A stretch of 64,000 bases of DNA from Ilyomonas sp963790435. Lineage in GTDB: Bacteria; Bacteroidota; Bacteroidia; Chitinophagales; Chitinophagaceae. Shown here piece by piece: positions 24,397 through 33,555 of the stretch. The DNA is taken from NCBI GenBank assembly GCA_963790435.1, contig CAWBOI010000002.1, positions 186,001 through 250,000 on the forward strand. The letters are read 5' to 3'. The position numbers and the translations under genes are program-made. The notes under the pieces were generated by a model. It had not been told where the DNA came from. It made no database searches and saw only the letters and a program-made list of their open reading frames with translations. The number at the start of each line of letters is the position of its first letter. Position 1 is the first letter of the stretch.

Positions 24397-25353
24397 ATGA
24401 GAACTACATTGCTTTTTGTTTTTGCCCTTTTTTTATTGTTGGGATTCCAAACATCATCAGCCCAGCAAACCACTGCTTTGTCCGATTCTCTTTCTAAAAA
24501 AGAAGGTTCATCTTATTTCAAAGCCGACATCAACTATCTATCTAACAACGTTTACAACGGCAGAAAAGATACCTTGCCCGTGCCATACATTACACCCACA
24601 TTTGGGTATTATCACAAAAGCGGTTTGTATGTTGAATCTTCCTTGTCGTTGTTAACCAGCAGCTATGCGTTTCGCCCCGACTTGTTTACAATAAGTGGCG
24701 GTTATAATTTTGATATTGGTGATAACTTCAGCGGCAGTGTAAGCGCTGATAAATACTTTGCCAGCAAGCAAAGCGTATCAGTTCGCTCCGAAATAAAAGG
24801 CACGTTAAACGCTGATCTTTCTTATAACATTCCCAACATAGTAAAGCTTACGGGGGGCGGCTCGTATGTGTTCAGTTCGGGCAAACCCGATTTGATTTTT
24901 AATGGTGGCATCAGCCATGCATTTACGTTTGGTGAAGACGATGAATGGAGCGTTGAACCGATGTTTGTAGCCAATGCAGGCACACAAAATTATTACGACA
25001 GTTATCACAAAAAACGTACGCTAAAAACAGGCAAAAACAAAAAGAAACAGACAACAAATCCAGGCATTACCACTACCACAACCATTACATCGCTTCAGCC
25101 CAACCGTTTTGTTTTGCTCGATTATGAAGCCTCCCTTCCCGTGTATTACGATGCCAAAAAATGGGGTGCTTATGTCATTCCTACATTTGCCATTCCACAA
25201 AATCCCGACACGTATGTAACCACCACTACCATCACGCGAACCAACCGCAATGGTGGAATTGTGGGCACACCAATCATAACGCAAAAACAAACCCGCGAGC
25301 AAATTGAAAACAGCTTTTACGTTCAGGTAGGTGTTTACTTCGTGATCAAATAA
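24397..25353 (+). CDS. Outer-membrane beta-barrel-like protein, unknown function
   Basis: A 318-residue exported protein with a signal peptide ending near TSSAQQ. The mature part alternates polar and hydrophobic residues in many short strands with aromatic ends (GYYHKSGLYVESSLSLL, FTISGGYNFDIGDNFSGSVS), and the last residues FYVQVGVYFVIK end like a barrel strand. Thr-rich stretches (TTTTTITS, VTTTTITRTNRNG) form loops. Three copies of the dispersed 11-mer lie in the gene and one directly follows the stop. No specific function is assigned. Confidence 0.75.
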   Translation: MRTTLLFVFALFLLLGFQTSSAQQTTALSDSLSKKEGSSYFKADINYLSNNVYNGRKDTLPVPYITPTFGYYHKSGLYVESSLSLLTSSYAFRPDLFTISGGYNFDIGDNFSGSVSADKYFASKQSVSVRSEIKGTLNADLSYNIPNIVKLTGGGSYVFSSGKPDLIFNGGISHAFTFGEDDEWSVEPMFVANAGTQNYYDSYHKKRTLKTGKNKKKQTTNPGITTTTTITSLQPNRFVLLDYEASLPVYYDAKKWGAYVIPTFAIPQNPDTYVTTTTITRTNRNGGIVGTPIITQKQTREQIENSFYVQVGVYFVIK

Positions 25354-25703
25354 AGTTTGTTTTTGCCCATATTTTGGGGCTGTGAGCGATTGGTTTTTCA
25401 ATGTGTCTTCAATTCCGGCTATTCGCTGCAAGTCCGCAGCGCAGCGGCTGTTCACTTTCCACCTTGCGGTCTTTCCAACTTCCGGTCTCTTCCCTTGCTG
25501 CGCTTTACGGGCTTTCCGCTTCTATCCGGCAGCCCGTCAACAGGTGAACAAAAATTGAGCAATTCCAAAGTGCATCGTCATGGCGAAGTACGAAGCCATC
25601 TGTGCTTTACAGTTGATGCAGCTTATATAGAGTAAACCAGTTAGCTTTATTCACTCACAACTCACCATTCACCACTCACCACTCTTTCTTACCTTCGCCC
25701 GCT
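25354..25703. other. Intergenic repeat mosaic before prfB
   Basis: About 350 bases without a gene. In order: a dispersed 11-mer (25356), a GC-rich tract with GTCCGCAGCGCAGCGGC, CTTGCGGTCTTTCC and CGGGCTTTCCGCTTCTATCC (about 25425-25530), a CGTCATGGCGAAGTACGAAG phrase (about 25576-25595) and a CTCAC tract (25651-25684). These belong to unrelated dispersed repeat families. Confidence 0.6.
25651..25684. repeat. ACTCACAACTCACC phrase repeat
   Basis: Degenerate CTCAC repeats 20 bases before the prfB start; same family as 10538-10563 and 32641-32689. Confidence 0.65.
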
Positions 25704-26793
25704 ATGACACAGGAACAAATAAAAGATATGAGAGACCGCCTTTTGGTTTTGAGGAGGTTTCTTTGACTACGACAACCGAACCGAAAAAGTAGAGAACGAC
25801 CGCCGCCTTTCCCTTTCGCCCGGCTTCTGGAACGACAATGTCCGCGCCACTTCCATCATGAAAGACATCCAGGTAAATGAGTACTGGCTGAAATTGTACA
25901 AGGGAGTAGAAACTTCAGTAGAAGATTTTGCCGTACTGTTCGACTTTTGGAAAAGCGGTGATGCCACCGAAGAAGAAACCCGCGCCGCCTACCAAACTGC
26001 CCTTGCACAAATAGAAGATGCCGAATTCAAAAGCACACTAAACCAGCCCGAAGATGAGTTGCCCGCCGTGCTGCAAATCAATTCCGGTGCGGGTGGCACA
26101 GAAAGTCAGGATTGGGCGGAAATGCTCCTGCGCATGTACCGCATGTACGGCGAAAAACATGGTTATAAAGTATCCGAACTCGACTTTCAGGAAGGTGATG
26201 GCGCCGGAATCAAAACCGCTACGCTGCAATTTGAAGGCGATTTTGCGTATGGCTTTTTAAAAGCCGAAAGTGGTGTGCATCGCCTCGTGCGCATTTCACC
26301 GTTCGATAGCAATGCCCGAAGGCATACCTCGTTTGCTTCAGTGTTTGTGTATCCGTTGATTGATGATACGATAGAAATTGAAGTGAACCCTGCCGATTTG
26401 GAATGGGAGTTTTACCGAAGCGGCGGCAAAGGCGGACAAAATGTAAACAAAGTAGAAACGGCGGTGCGCTTAAAGCACATTCCATCGGGCATTATTGTAG
26501 AGTGTCAGCAAAGCCGAACCCAAGGCGAGAACCGCGAGCTGGCTTTAAAAATGCTCAAAAGCCGCTTGTATGAAGAAGAGCTTCGCCGCCGTGAAGAAGC
26601 CAAAAACGCTGTGAATGCAGGTAAGAAAAAAATTGAGTGGGGCAGCCAGATTCGCAGCTATGTGTTTCACCCGTATAAAATGATTAAAGACCATCGCACC
26701 GATTATGAAGTGGGCAATGTACAGCCCGTGATGGATGGCGAACTGGATGGTTTTATCAAAGCGTATTTGATGATGGAGAAGGAAGAAGCGTAA
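25704..26793 (+). CDS. prfB: Peptide chain release factor 2 with programmed +1 frameshift
   Basis: Release factor 2, reading UAA and UGA. Zero-frame codons 1-20 (MTQEQIKDMRDRLLVLRRFL) run from 25704 to CTT (25761-25763) followed by in-frame TGA (25764-25766). Reading then shifts +1 to GAC (25765) and continues for 342 residues to 26793, giving 362 in total. The site AGGAGG-TTT-CTT-TGA-C has the same spacing and slippery CUU UGA C as E. coli prfB. The catalytic GGQ lies in YRSGGKGGQNVNKVETAV. This autoregulates RF2: when RF2 is scarce, ribosomes shift. The internal Shine-Dalgarno is notable in a genome that otherwise hardly uses one. Confidence 0.96.
25751..25767 (+). promoter_or_regulatory. 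RF2 programmed frameshift site
   Basis: GAGGAGGTTTCTTTGAC: Shine-Dalgarno-like AGGAGG three bases before CTT TGA C. Recoding signal for +1 slippage in prfB. Confidence 0.93.
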
Positions 26794-26851
26794 TTTCTGA
26801 TAGGATGATATTTTCTATTTTGTGCTTTTCCAAAAAGGATAAAATACTATA

Positions 26852-27219
26852 TTGAAAAAACGACTTACAAAATTCATAGTTCTATTAACTGTTATTATCG
26901 TAGTAGTTTTTATAGGCGCATTCCTTTTTATTATTTATGGTATCCCATATAGCATATCATCGGAACACAAACAAATTCAATGTAACGGGACTATCGTAAG
27001 CATAGAAAAACAAGTTCTTGTTTTATAACTATTCAAGTAGATCAGCAAAATGCAATCATTGAGTTTGATGCCAATTACTGTATTCCTGATAATGACTTCT
27101 GCAATTTTATATCTGTTGGTGATAGTGTTAAGAAACAAGCGGGGCAGCTTTTTTTGACTGTAACTAAGAAGGACAGCCAAGTAAAAAAGACATTTGACTA
27201 CCCTTATACTATCGAATAA
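26852..27219 (+). CDS. Small membrane-anchored protein, unknown function (frameshifted)
   Basis: A TTG (26852) starts KKRLTKFIVLLTVIIVVVFI, a basic head and a membrane segment, continuing to GTIVSIEK. There the frame meets a stop. With one more A in the GAAAAACA run (about 27003-27009) it continues TSSCFITIQVDQQNAIIEF and ends FDYPYTIE at 27219. The joined protein of about 122 residues would be a single-pass protein with a beta-rich periplasmic domain. The total is 3n+2. Neither half is recognised. Confidence 0.5.
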
Positions 27220-27244
27220 CAGCGGATGATAAATAACAGCACTA

Positions 27245-27502
27245 TCAGCGATACAAACATTGCCTCAACAACAGCAACGCAACAACCGCAATTATCAGAT
27301 ACACCACATTCGGGCTGATAAGGTTAGCAGGTTGTTCTTTTTTTGTTTTTTCTTTCAGTTCGTCAGCAAGTTGTTGCAGCTCTTCTTCCGATAAATTTCT
27401 TCGTTCTAACTCACGCTTTGCCTGTACTTTGTTTTCTTTATCCAAATGCCGGCTGTGGATGATGGAATACAATTGAAAATTGGTGAGCTTGTAAAAATCC
27501 AT
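27245..27502 (-). CDS. Small C-terminally anchored protein, unknown function
   Basis: An 85-residue protein: charged helical region (LDKENKVQAKRELERRNLSE, EELQQLADELKEKTKKE) followed by a C-terminal membrane segment (VVYLIIAVVALLLLRQCLYR). It begins MDFYKLTNFQLYSII. I choose the ATG at 27502; a longer frame upstream runs through the tRNA gene and cannot be real. No family is assigned. Confidence 0.6.
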   Translation of the reverse strand: MDFYKLTNFQLYSIIHSRHLDKENKVQAKRELERRNLSEEELQQLADELKEKTKKEQPANLISPNVVYLIIAVVALLLLRQCLYR

Positions 27503-27607
27503 ACCTAAAAGTAAACACTGCTTTTGAATGGATGATAAATGAAAAAGAAAAAGCTGCCCAAAAGCAGCTTTCATTGTGCAAGAAAATAGTTGTAAAAACA
27601 AACTGTG

Positions 27608-27678
27608 TTGCCCGACCTGGATTCGAACCAAGACATACAGAACCAAAATCTGTTGTACTACCCTTATACTATCGGGCA
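27608..27678 (-). tRNA. tRNA-Gln (anticodon TTG)
   Basis: On the minus strand a cloverleaf folds from TGCCCGA to TCGGGCA (7-bp acceptor stem), with D arm GTATAAGGGTAGTAC, anticodon stem ACAGA/TCTGT around loop TTTTGGT, and T arm CTTGG-TTCGAAT-CCAGG. The anticodon TTG reads CAA (Gln). The D loop is short. A is the discriminator base and CCA is not encoded. Confidence 0.95.
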
Positions 27679-27799
27679 AAAAGAGCTCTTGTTTTGCGGG
27701 CTGCAAAAATAAGAGCGCAGCCATCATCCTCCAAATTATTAAAAGAGATAAATCTGTTGAAGGAAAGATAAAAATTGAGGATTTGTTTTTGCCCCATTT

Positions 27800-28540
27800 T
27801 TACAACAACAAAGCCGCCAGCACATAATCGGCTATCAATATCATAATGCAACTTACAATCACTGCTTTTGTACTGGCTCTGCCAATTTCAAGTGAGCCGC
27901 CTTTTACATTGTAACCGTAATAAGCTGCAATGCTGCCAATGATAAAACCAAACGTATAAGCTTTGATTAAAGCAAAGGTTACATTAAACGGATGGAACGA
28001 TTGCTTTAAGCCTTCATCAAACACATTCATAGAAACGATGTTGGCAGCACCCGCGGCTACACGACCACCAAATATTGCCAAAAACAGGGAGATGGCAATA
28101 AGCAACGGGATCATTAAAACGGAGGCTAATACTTTGGGTAAAATCAAATACGATTCGGTACTGATGCCCATAATTTCCAACGCATCAATCTGCTCTGTTA
28201 CACGCATGTTGCCCAGTTCGCTTGATATTTTACTACCTATCACGCCCGCCAGCACAATGCAAACTACCGTGGGCGAAAGCTCAAGCATAATGGTATCGCG
28301 TGCCACCATGCCAATGGTAGTTTTGGGTATGAGCGGCGACACCAACTGATACGCTGTCTGTACTGTGGTTACTGCACCGAGAAACAAAGAAATAATCAGC
28401 ACAATGGGCAAGGAACCAATGCCGATTTCAGAACATTGGTGCATGAATTCGCGCCAGTACATTGTCCAGTTTTCCGGCTTGCGAAACATGGCTTTGAGTG
28501 TGAGTAAGTATCTGCCGGTATGGGTAAGAAAAGAAGCCAT
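27800..28540 (-). CDS. MlaE family ABC transporter permease
   Basis: A 246-residue inner-membrane permease of the phospholipid-trafficking MlaFEDB type. It shows five or so membrane segments and the family blocks PIVLIISLFLGAVTTVQTAYQ, VVCIVLAGVIGSKISSELGN and the LEIMGISTESYLILPKVLA region (the MlaE EMGxxP-like coupling loop). The ATPase (MlaF) and MCE protein (MlaD) are not in the window upstream or downstream of this gene on this strand; in related genomes they often follow. The neighbour at its 3' side is tRNA-Gln. Confidence 0.9.
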   Translation of the reverse strand: MASFLTHTGRYLLTLKAMFRKPENWTMYWREFMHQCSEIGIGSLPIVLIISLFLGAVTTVQTAYQLVSPLIPKTTIGMVARDTIMLELSPTVVCIVLAGVIGSKISSELGNMRVTEQIDALEIMGISTESYLILPKVLASVLMIPLLIAISLFLAIFGGRVAAGAANIVSMNVFDEGLKQSFHPFNVTFALIKAYTFGFIIGSIAAYYGYNVKGGSLEIGRASTKAVIVSCIMILIADYVLAALLL

Positions 28541-28560
28541 TGATTTGTTTTTATTGATAT

Positions 28561-28658
28561 TTTTTGAACCACGAAGAAAGGAAGAGGTAAAGGTTCACGA
28601 AGATTGGTAAAAGAAACCTTTGTGTACCTTCCTTATTTTGCGTCTTTGTGGTTCAAAA
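28561..28658. repeat. Long imperfect inverted repeat (CACGAAG family)
   Basis: TTTTTGAACCACGAAGA (28561-28577) pairs with TCTTTGTGGTTCAAAA (28643-28658). Inner arms near 28579 (AGGAAGAGGTAAAGGTT) and 28616 (AACCTTTGTGTACCTTCCTT) also pair. It lies between malic enzyme and mlaE, both on the minus strand, where it may act as a terminator. Confidence 0.6.
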
Positions 28659-28661
28659 CTC

Positions 28662-30995
28662 TTATTTTTTTAATCGTTTCCACCACGGCGATTGCGCAAT
28701 CACTTCCTGCACATTTACATCGGTGCGCGATTTTTGTTGCGCATCTACCACTGCAATGTTGGTCATGTTCACGATGCTGCGTACCGAACTGCCTAATTGC
28801 AACACATGCACCGGCCGTTTAATGCCCAGCAAAATCGGACCAATGGCATCTGCGCCGCCTACTTCTTTCAGCAAATTGTAAGCTACGTTTCCGGCAGCCA
28901 GATTGGGGAAGATCAATGTGTTTACATCACCATCTACCAGCTCGCTGAATGGATAATTGTCGCGCATGACATCTTTGTTAAACGGAAGCCAGGCTTGCAT
29001 TTCACCATCAACAATTAACGACGGATTGTGTTGTTTTAAAATCCTTGTCGCTTCTGCCACCAACTTTGCTTCGGGCGAATCGCTGCTGCCAAAATTACTA
29101 TAACTCAACATGGCAATGCGTGGCGTTAAATTAAAGTTGCGAACTTCCTTTGCTACCAATATGGCAATGTCGGCAAGCTCCTGCGCGGTGGGGTTAAAGT
29201 TCACAGTAGTATCAGCCAAAAACAAGGGGCCGCGTTTGGTAAGCAAGAGGTACATGCCCGCAATTTTTTGTACGCCTTCTTCAGTACCGATCACTTGCAA
29301 TGCAGGACGAATGGCTTCAGTATAATTGCGGGTTAACCCTGAAATCAAAGCTTCAGCATCGCCGCTTTCCACCATCATACAACCAAAATAATTGCGGTCG
29401 TTCAGCAGCTTTTTACTTTCGTATAAATTGATGCCTTTGCGTTGCCGCTTTTTAAAAAACGCTTCGGCGTATTTGCATCGAACATCATTCATCTCATGAC
29501 TTGTAGGATTGATAATCGGGAAATCGGAAATATCAATTCCGTTCTCAGCTGCAATCTTTTGAATCGCCCCTTTTTCGCCCAGCAAAATAGGGCAGGCAAC
29601 ACCTTCATCATATACAATAGAAGCCGCTTTTAAAATCTTCTGATTATCGGCATCGGCAAACACCACGCGCTGCGGATTGCGACGCGCTTTGCCAACCAGT
29701 GCACGCATAATCTGATTGTCTAACCCAAGTCGTTTGTTCAAATCAATTTTATACGCTTCCCAATCTACAATCGGTTGCTTTGCCACGCCGCTTTCCATCG
29801 CAGCTTTGGCAACAGCTGGTGCAACAGTTTCCAGCAATCGCGGGTCAACAGGTTTAGGAATGATGTATTCTGCGCCAAACACAATTTGTTTTTGATTGTA
29901 AGCCAAGTTCACAATGTCGGGCACAGGTGTTTTGGCAAGATGAGCCAGCGCTTTAACGGCGGCCAGTTTCATCTCTTCATTGATGCGGGTTGCACGAACA
30001 TCCAATGCTCCTCGAAAGATGTAAGGAAAGCCCAGCACGTTGTTTACCTGGTTAGGATAATCAGTTCTGCCGGTTGCCATGATCAAATCTTTACGAACCG
30101 CGCAAGCCGTTTCATATTCAATTTCCGGGTCGGGATTTGCCATCGCAAAAACGATTGGATTAGGAGCCATGCTTTGTACCATTTCAGGAGTTACCACATT
30201 GCCTACACTTAAGCCAACAAACACATCGGCGTCCTTCATTGCTTTTGCTAAATTCCAATCATCGCCATCCACCGCAAAGCGTTGCTTCACTTCATCCAAA
30301 TCAGTTCTCCCTTTGTGCAATACACCATCTTTATCAAACATGATGAAATGCTCATACTTAGCACCCAATGCAGCATACAATTGCACACAAGCCATCGCCG
30401 CAGCCCCTGCGCCATTTATTACAAAACGAACTTCATCTATCTTCTTTTTCTGCAGTTCCAGAGCATTTAGCAACGCTGCGCTGCTGATGATTGCTGTGCC
30501 GTGCTGGTCATCGTGCATCACGGGAATATTGAGTTCTTCGCGCAGTTTTTTTTCGATGTAAAAACATTCCGGTGCTTTAATGTCCTCTAAGTTGATACCA
30601 CCAAAAGTGGGCTCTAATGCTTTTACTATTTGTACAAATTTTTCGGGATCGGTTTCAGCAATTTCGATGTCAAACACATCTATATCAGCAAAAATTTTAA
30701 ACAACACGCCTTTGCCTTCCATCACGGGTTTGCCAGCTTCGGGCCCGATGTTTCCCAAGCCCAAAACAGCCGTTCCGTTACTAATAACCGCCACCAGATT
30801 TCCTTTGGCAGTGTATTTATAAACGTTCTCTTTATCGTGGAAAATTTCGCGACATGGTGCGGCAACGCCCGGACTGTAAGCCAACGAAAGATCGCGCTGT
30901 GTTTTGGCTTCTTTTGTAGGCACCACTTCTATTTTTCCCGGTCGTCCTTTGGCGTGATATTCCAATGCCTGCTCTATGCGAAGTTCATTAACCAT
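28662..30995 (-). CDS. maeB: NADP-dependent malic enzyme with phosphotransacetylase-like domain
   Basis: A 777-residue MaeB-type enzyme converting malate to pyruvate and CO2. The N-terminal malic domain includes SLAYSPGVAAPCREI, NGTAVLGLGNIGPEAGKPVMEGK and LEDIKAPECFYIE. The NAD-binding domain follows (FVINGAGAAAMACVQLYAAL, residues about 190-210). From about residue 430 a phosphate acetyltransferase-like domain follows (RVVFADADNQKILKAA, ending QLGSSVRSIVNMTNIAV), which in this family is regulatory rather than catalytic. Full length for the family. Confidence 0.95.
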   Translation of the reverse strand: MVNELRIEQALEYHAKGRPGKIEVVPTKEAKTQRDLSLAYSPGVAAPCREIFHDKENVYKYTAKGNLVAVISNGTAVLGLGNIGPEAGKPVMEGKGVLFKIFADIDVFDIEIAETDPEKFVQIVKALEPTFGGINLEDIKAPECFYIEKKLREELNIPVMHDDQHGTAIISSAALLNALELQKKKIDEVRFVINGAGAAAMACVQLYAALGAKYEHFIMFDKDGVLHKGRTDLDEVKQRFAVDGDDWNLAKAMKDADVFVGLSVGNVVTPEMVQSMAPNPIVFAMANPDPEIEYETACAVRKDLIMATGRTDYPNQVNNVLGFPYIFRGALDVRATRINEEMKLAAVKALAHLAKTPVPDIVNLAYNQKQIVFGAEYIIPKPVDPRLLETVAPAVAKAAMESGVAKQPIVDWEAYKIDLNKRLGLDNQIMRALVGKARRNPQRVVFADADNQKILKAASIVYDEGVACPILLGEKGAIQKIAAENGIDISDFPIINPTSHEMNDVRCKYAEAFFKKRQRKGINLYESKKLLNDRNYFGCMMVESGDAEALISGLTRNYTEAIRPALQVIGTEEGVQKIAGMYLLLTKRGPLFLADTTVNFNPTAQELADIAILVAKEVRNFNLTPRIAMLSYSNFGSSDSPEAKLVAEATRILKQHNPSLIVDGEMQAWLPFNKDVMRDNYPFSELVDGDVNTLIFPNLAAGNVAYNLLKEVGGADAIGPILLGIKRPVHVLQLGSSVRSIVNMTNIAVVDAQQKSRTDVNVQEVIAQSPWWKRLKK

Positions 30996-31192
30996 AACTC
31001 TCTTTTATGGGGCAATTTTTATTTCAGAAAATGAAATAAGAACGCAAGGTAGCAACTTAACAATTACTTTGATGCGGTTACACATTGCTCAAGCCGTTTC
31101 AGAACGTTGAAGTGAGTGACACAACAGACGATACATCGGAGTTACAGACGCTCGTAACATACAACTGTATTTTTTTTATTGATTGTTGTGAT
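30996..31192. other. Spacer with CGGAGTTAC repeat fragment
   Basis: About 200 bases between the starts/stops of two minus-strand genes. A GACGATACATCGGAGTTACA phrase near 31127 resembles the GCTCCG element at 22104-22236. The dispersed 11-mer variant TTTGTTTTTG covers the glycosyltransferase stop (31199). Confidence 0.45.
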
Positions 31193-32095
31193 TTACTGTT
31201 TGTTTTTGTCTATATTTTTTATTAGCGTTCCCAGCTTATAAAAATTGAATAAAGAAAGACTAACATAACCGTTTACCAACAGCCATTTAATGAGAGGCTT
31301 TGAAACGCTGAAAACCGCAGCTATTAAGGGCTGTAGCGTTTTGCTTTTGTAATAAAAATTAAGCAACGATACATGGGTAATAAAAGCTTTATCATAGTTT
31401 ACAAACCGGAGAATCTGTATTAAATTCACAACCGCTTTTTCGGTTTGTTGAAGATAGATTTTATTGTTTTCAAGATGTCCGTTTACTACCGGATTGTTGA
31501 TGTGATAAACAAGAATATGTTTCTGTTTTAAGGCAAAACCAAACAGTGTGTCTTCGTGTCCGTATTCGGTAATGCGCTCGTCAAAGCCGGTTTGCGAAAG
31601 AATGTTTTTATTGATCAAAAAATTGTTGGTTTGAAAAGAAGCATTCGGGTTTTTGATGCGTTCTTCAACCGGCAGGCTTTCCCTTTTAATGCCATACAGC
31701 CAACGCAGTTTGTATTGCTTGGGAGGTGAAACTTTGTTATAAATTCTACCACCGCAAACCACATTGTAGTTTTTGTTTTTACTGATCAATTGAACATAAT
31801 TGAACAGAAACTTTTCGTTGCGGATTATCGAATCGCAATCTAAAAACAACAGGTTTTGGAAACGTGCATATTGCAAAAACAAATTTCGGATTTTAGCTCT
31901 GCCAATGTTTTTCGGAAGTTCTATATAAACAGTTTTATCAGCAATGCTTGCGTTTTGTTTTTGCCATTTTTTTTCCGAAGCATCATCAATGCAAATGATT
32001 TCATACGGCACTTCCAAAACATTTGCCTGCTTCGATAATTCATCAATTAACGAAGTGATGTTGAAGTTGTAAACCGGAATGCAAATGCTGATCAT
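31193..32095 (-). CDS. Glycosyltransferase family 2
   Basis: A 300-residue GT-A fold enzyme. N-terminal ISICIPVYNFNITSLIDEL is the nucleotide-sugar binding strand, LFLDCDSIIRN gives the DxD-like metal motif (about residue 93), and ITEYGHEDTLFGFALKQ supplies the ED acidic motif of the acceptor site. The C-terminal 80 residues are more divergent and partly hydrophobic. It is divergent from the deacetylase-like gene at 32163 and, with the next three genes, makes a small glycan synthesis cluster. The sugar is unknown. Confidence 0.88.
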   Translation of the reverse strand: MISICIPVYNFNITSLIDELSKQANVLEVPYEIICIDDASEKKWQKQNASIADKTVYIELPKNIGRAKIRNLFLQYARFQNLLFLDCDSIIRNEKFLFNYVQLISKNKNYNVVCGGRIYNKVSPPKQYKLRWLYGIKRESLPVEERIKNPNASFQTNNFLINKNILSQTGFDERITEYGHEDTLFGFALKQKHILVYHINNPVVNGHLENNKIYLQQTEKAVVNLIQILRFVNYDKAFITHVSLLNFYYKSKTLQPLIAAVFSVSKPLIKWLLVNGYVSLSLFNFYKLGTLIKNIDKNKQ

Positions 32096-32162
32096 ACAAT
32101 GCTACACTTCAAGTAAACCTGACAGCGTTGGTAAATGATTCAAAGCCCGAAAGATAATTATC

Positions 32163-33512
32163 TTGCGTCGGATGATTGTTTTTACACAAGAAATAAGCAA
32201 CCGGCTGTTGTATGTTCTGCAATTTGTGTTTGCAGAATTTTCCAATATTGCATACTCGATCACACAATCAAAAGATGAATTTATTAATCATACAGAAACA
32301 AAAATCAATTATTCGGATGAACCCATTTGTGATGATGAAATCAGCATCCAACCAAGCAGATTTTTGGAAGAAAAGAAGCTTCGCCACTTTATTCCCGAAG
32401 TAAAAACAATAGAGGATACACCTGTGCTATTTCATGTTGAAAATGCCGCTAAAAATGTATATCCGTTTGATATTTTTTCAGCCATATTTTTCATGATCAG
32501 TCGTTATGAAGAATACATCAATCCATCAAAAGATCAATGGCACAGATTTCCTGCAAAAAGGAGCCTGGCTTACAGAAACAACTTTCTTCATTTGCCCATT
32601 GTTGATATTTGGCTGAACAATTTTTTTAAACATATCGTTGCTCACAACTCACAACTCACAACTCACAACTCACTATTCGCCACTCACAAACAAACAGAAG
32701 TCAACTTTACTTACGATGTAGATGTAGCGTATGCTTACAAAGGCCGCAAGATAGGCCGGCAAGCAGGTTCGGCATTAAAGGATGTGCTTCGCATTCAGCC
32801 ATACAACCTGGCGCAACGAACTGCAGTGCTGGCGGGCTATTTAGAAGATCCGTTTGATACTTACGAATACATCAAAAAGGAAAGCATCAACCCGATCCTC
32901 TTCTTTTTATTGAGTGAAAGAAAAACAAAGTACGACCACAACATCAATCCGAAACATAAGATTATGAAACTGCTGGTGAACAAAGTAAAGCGATGGAGCG
33001 AAGTGGGCATTCATCCTTCTTTTTATTCATCGGAGAAGGAAGAAAAAATAAACACAGAAAAACAACAATTGGAGACTTTAACAGGGAATAACATTATCAA
33101 AAGCCGTCAGCATTATCTGCGATTCAAAATGCCACAAACTTTTCGCAGCTTGCTTAGCAACGGCATTAAAGAAGAGTACTCTTTATCATTTGCAGAGATG
33201 CCCGGCTTTAGAGCAGGCACTTGCACGCCATTTTATTTTTTTGATGTAGAAAGAGATGAAGCAACAGAATTGAAGTTGTTTCCTGCCTGCGTTATGGACA
33301 GCACGTTCCGCGATGATATAATCATTCCTATGAAAGAAGCATTGCGTGTTTTCATTCGCCATTTTGAAGAAGTGAACAAAGTGAACGGACATTTCATTTC
33401 CATTTGGCACAACGATACTTTGGCAGCGAATAACAAACAGCATTTTCGCTGGCTGCATCAACAGGTGTTGCATTACATTCGCAGGCGATTGAAGGAAAGC
33501 TGCGAGTCGTGA
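32163..33512 (+). CDS. Polysaccharide deacetylase-like protein (DUF7033-type)
   Basis: A 449-residue protein. The N-terminal third (YPFDIFSAIFFMISRYEEYI, HRFPAKRSLAYRNNFLHLPIVD) matches the cap region of a Bacteroidetes polysaccharide deacetylase-like family. The rest carries NodB-like pieces: FTYDVDVAYAYKGR (motif 1 aspartates), EVGIHPSFYSS (motif 2 with histidine), EMPGFRAGTCTPFYFFDV, and FISIWHNDTL near the end. It probably removes N-acetyl groups from a surface glycan. Residues about 160-176 (AHNSQLTTHNSLFATHK) are encoded by a CTCACAA repeat, and the last codons come from an AGCTGCGAG repeat. Confidence 0.8.
   Translation: MRRMIVFTQEISNRLLYVLQFVFAEFSNIAYSITQSKDEFINHTETKINYSDEPICDDEISIQPSRFLEEKKLRHFIPEVKTIEDTPVLFHVENAAKNVYPFDIFSAIFFMISRYEEYINPSKDQWHRFPAKRSLAYRNNFLHLPIVDIWLNNFFKHIVAHNSQLTTHNSLFATHKQTEVNFTYDVDVAYAYKGRKIGRQAGSALKDVLRIQPYNLAQRTAVLAGYLEDPFDTYEYIKKESINPILFFLLSERKTKYDHNINPKHKIMKLLVNKVKRWSEVGIHPSFYSSEKEEKINTEKQQLETLTGNNIIKSRQHYLRFKMPQTFRSLLSNGIKEEYSLSFAEMPGFRAGTCTPFYFFDVERDEATELKLFPACVMDSTFRDDIIIPMKEALRVFIRHFEEVNKVNGHFISIWHNDTLAANNKQHFRWLHQQVLHYIRRRLKESCES
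32641..32689. repeat. CTCACAA tandem repeat inside a coding sequence
   Basis: Four near-identical ACTCACA units and derivatives, in frame within the deacetylase-like gene. The same wording is intergenic at 10538 and 25651, so a noncoding repeat has been captured in a protein. Confidence 0.75.
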
Positions 33513-33529
33513 GCTATAAGCTGCGAGCC
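33498..33529. repeat. AGCTGCGAG phrase repeat over a stop codon
   Basis: AGCTGCGAGTCGTGAGCTAT and AAGCTGCGAGCC span the last codons and stop (33510-33512) of the deacetylase-like gene. The family recurs at 10622-10648, 41661-41722 and 41769-41808. Confidence 0.7.
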
Positions 33530-33555
33530 AATACAGATAAGCATTTTACAAGTTT

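Noticed and set aside
24198..24473. Hydrophobic minus-strand frames opposite the lysine-rich gene
   Set aside because: They are mirror images of the Lys/Ala/Glu-rich coding strand and have no homology signal.
27503..27727. N-terminal extension of the 27245 gene
   Set aside because: The frame runs antisense through nothing but the tRNA-Gln gene and its flank, so it cannot be coding.
32641..32689. CTCACAA repeats as a CRISPR array
   Set aside because: Units of seven bases are contiguous, without spacers, and lie in frame within a gene.
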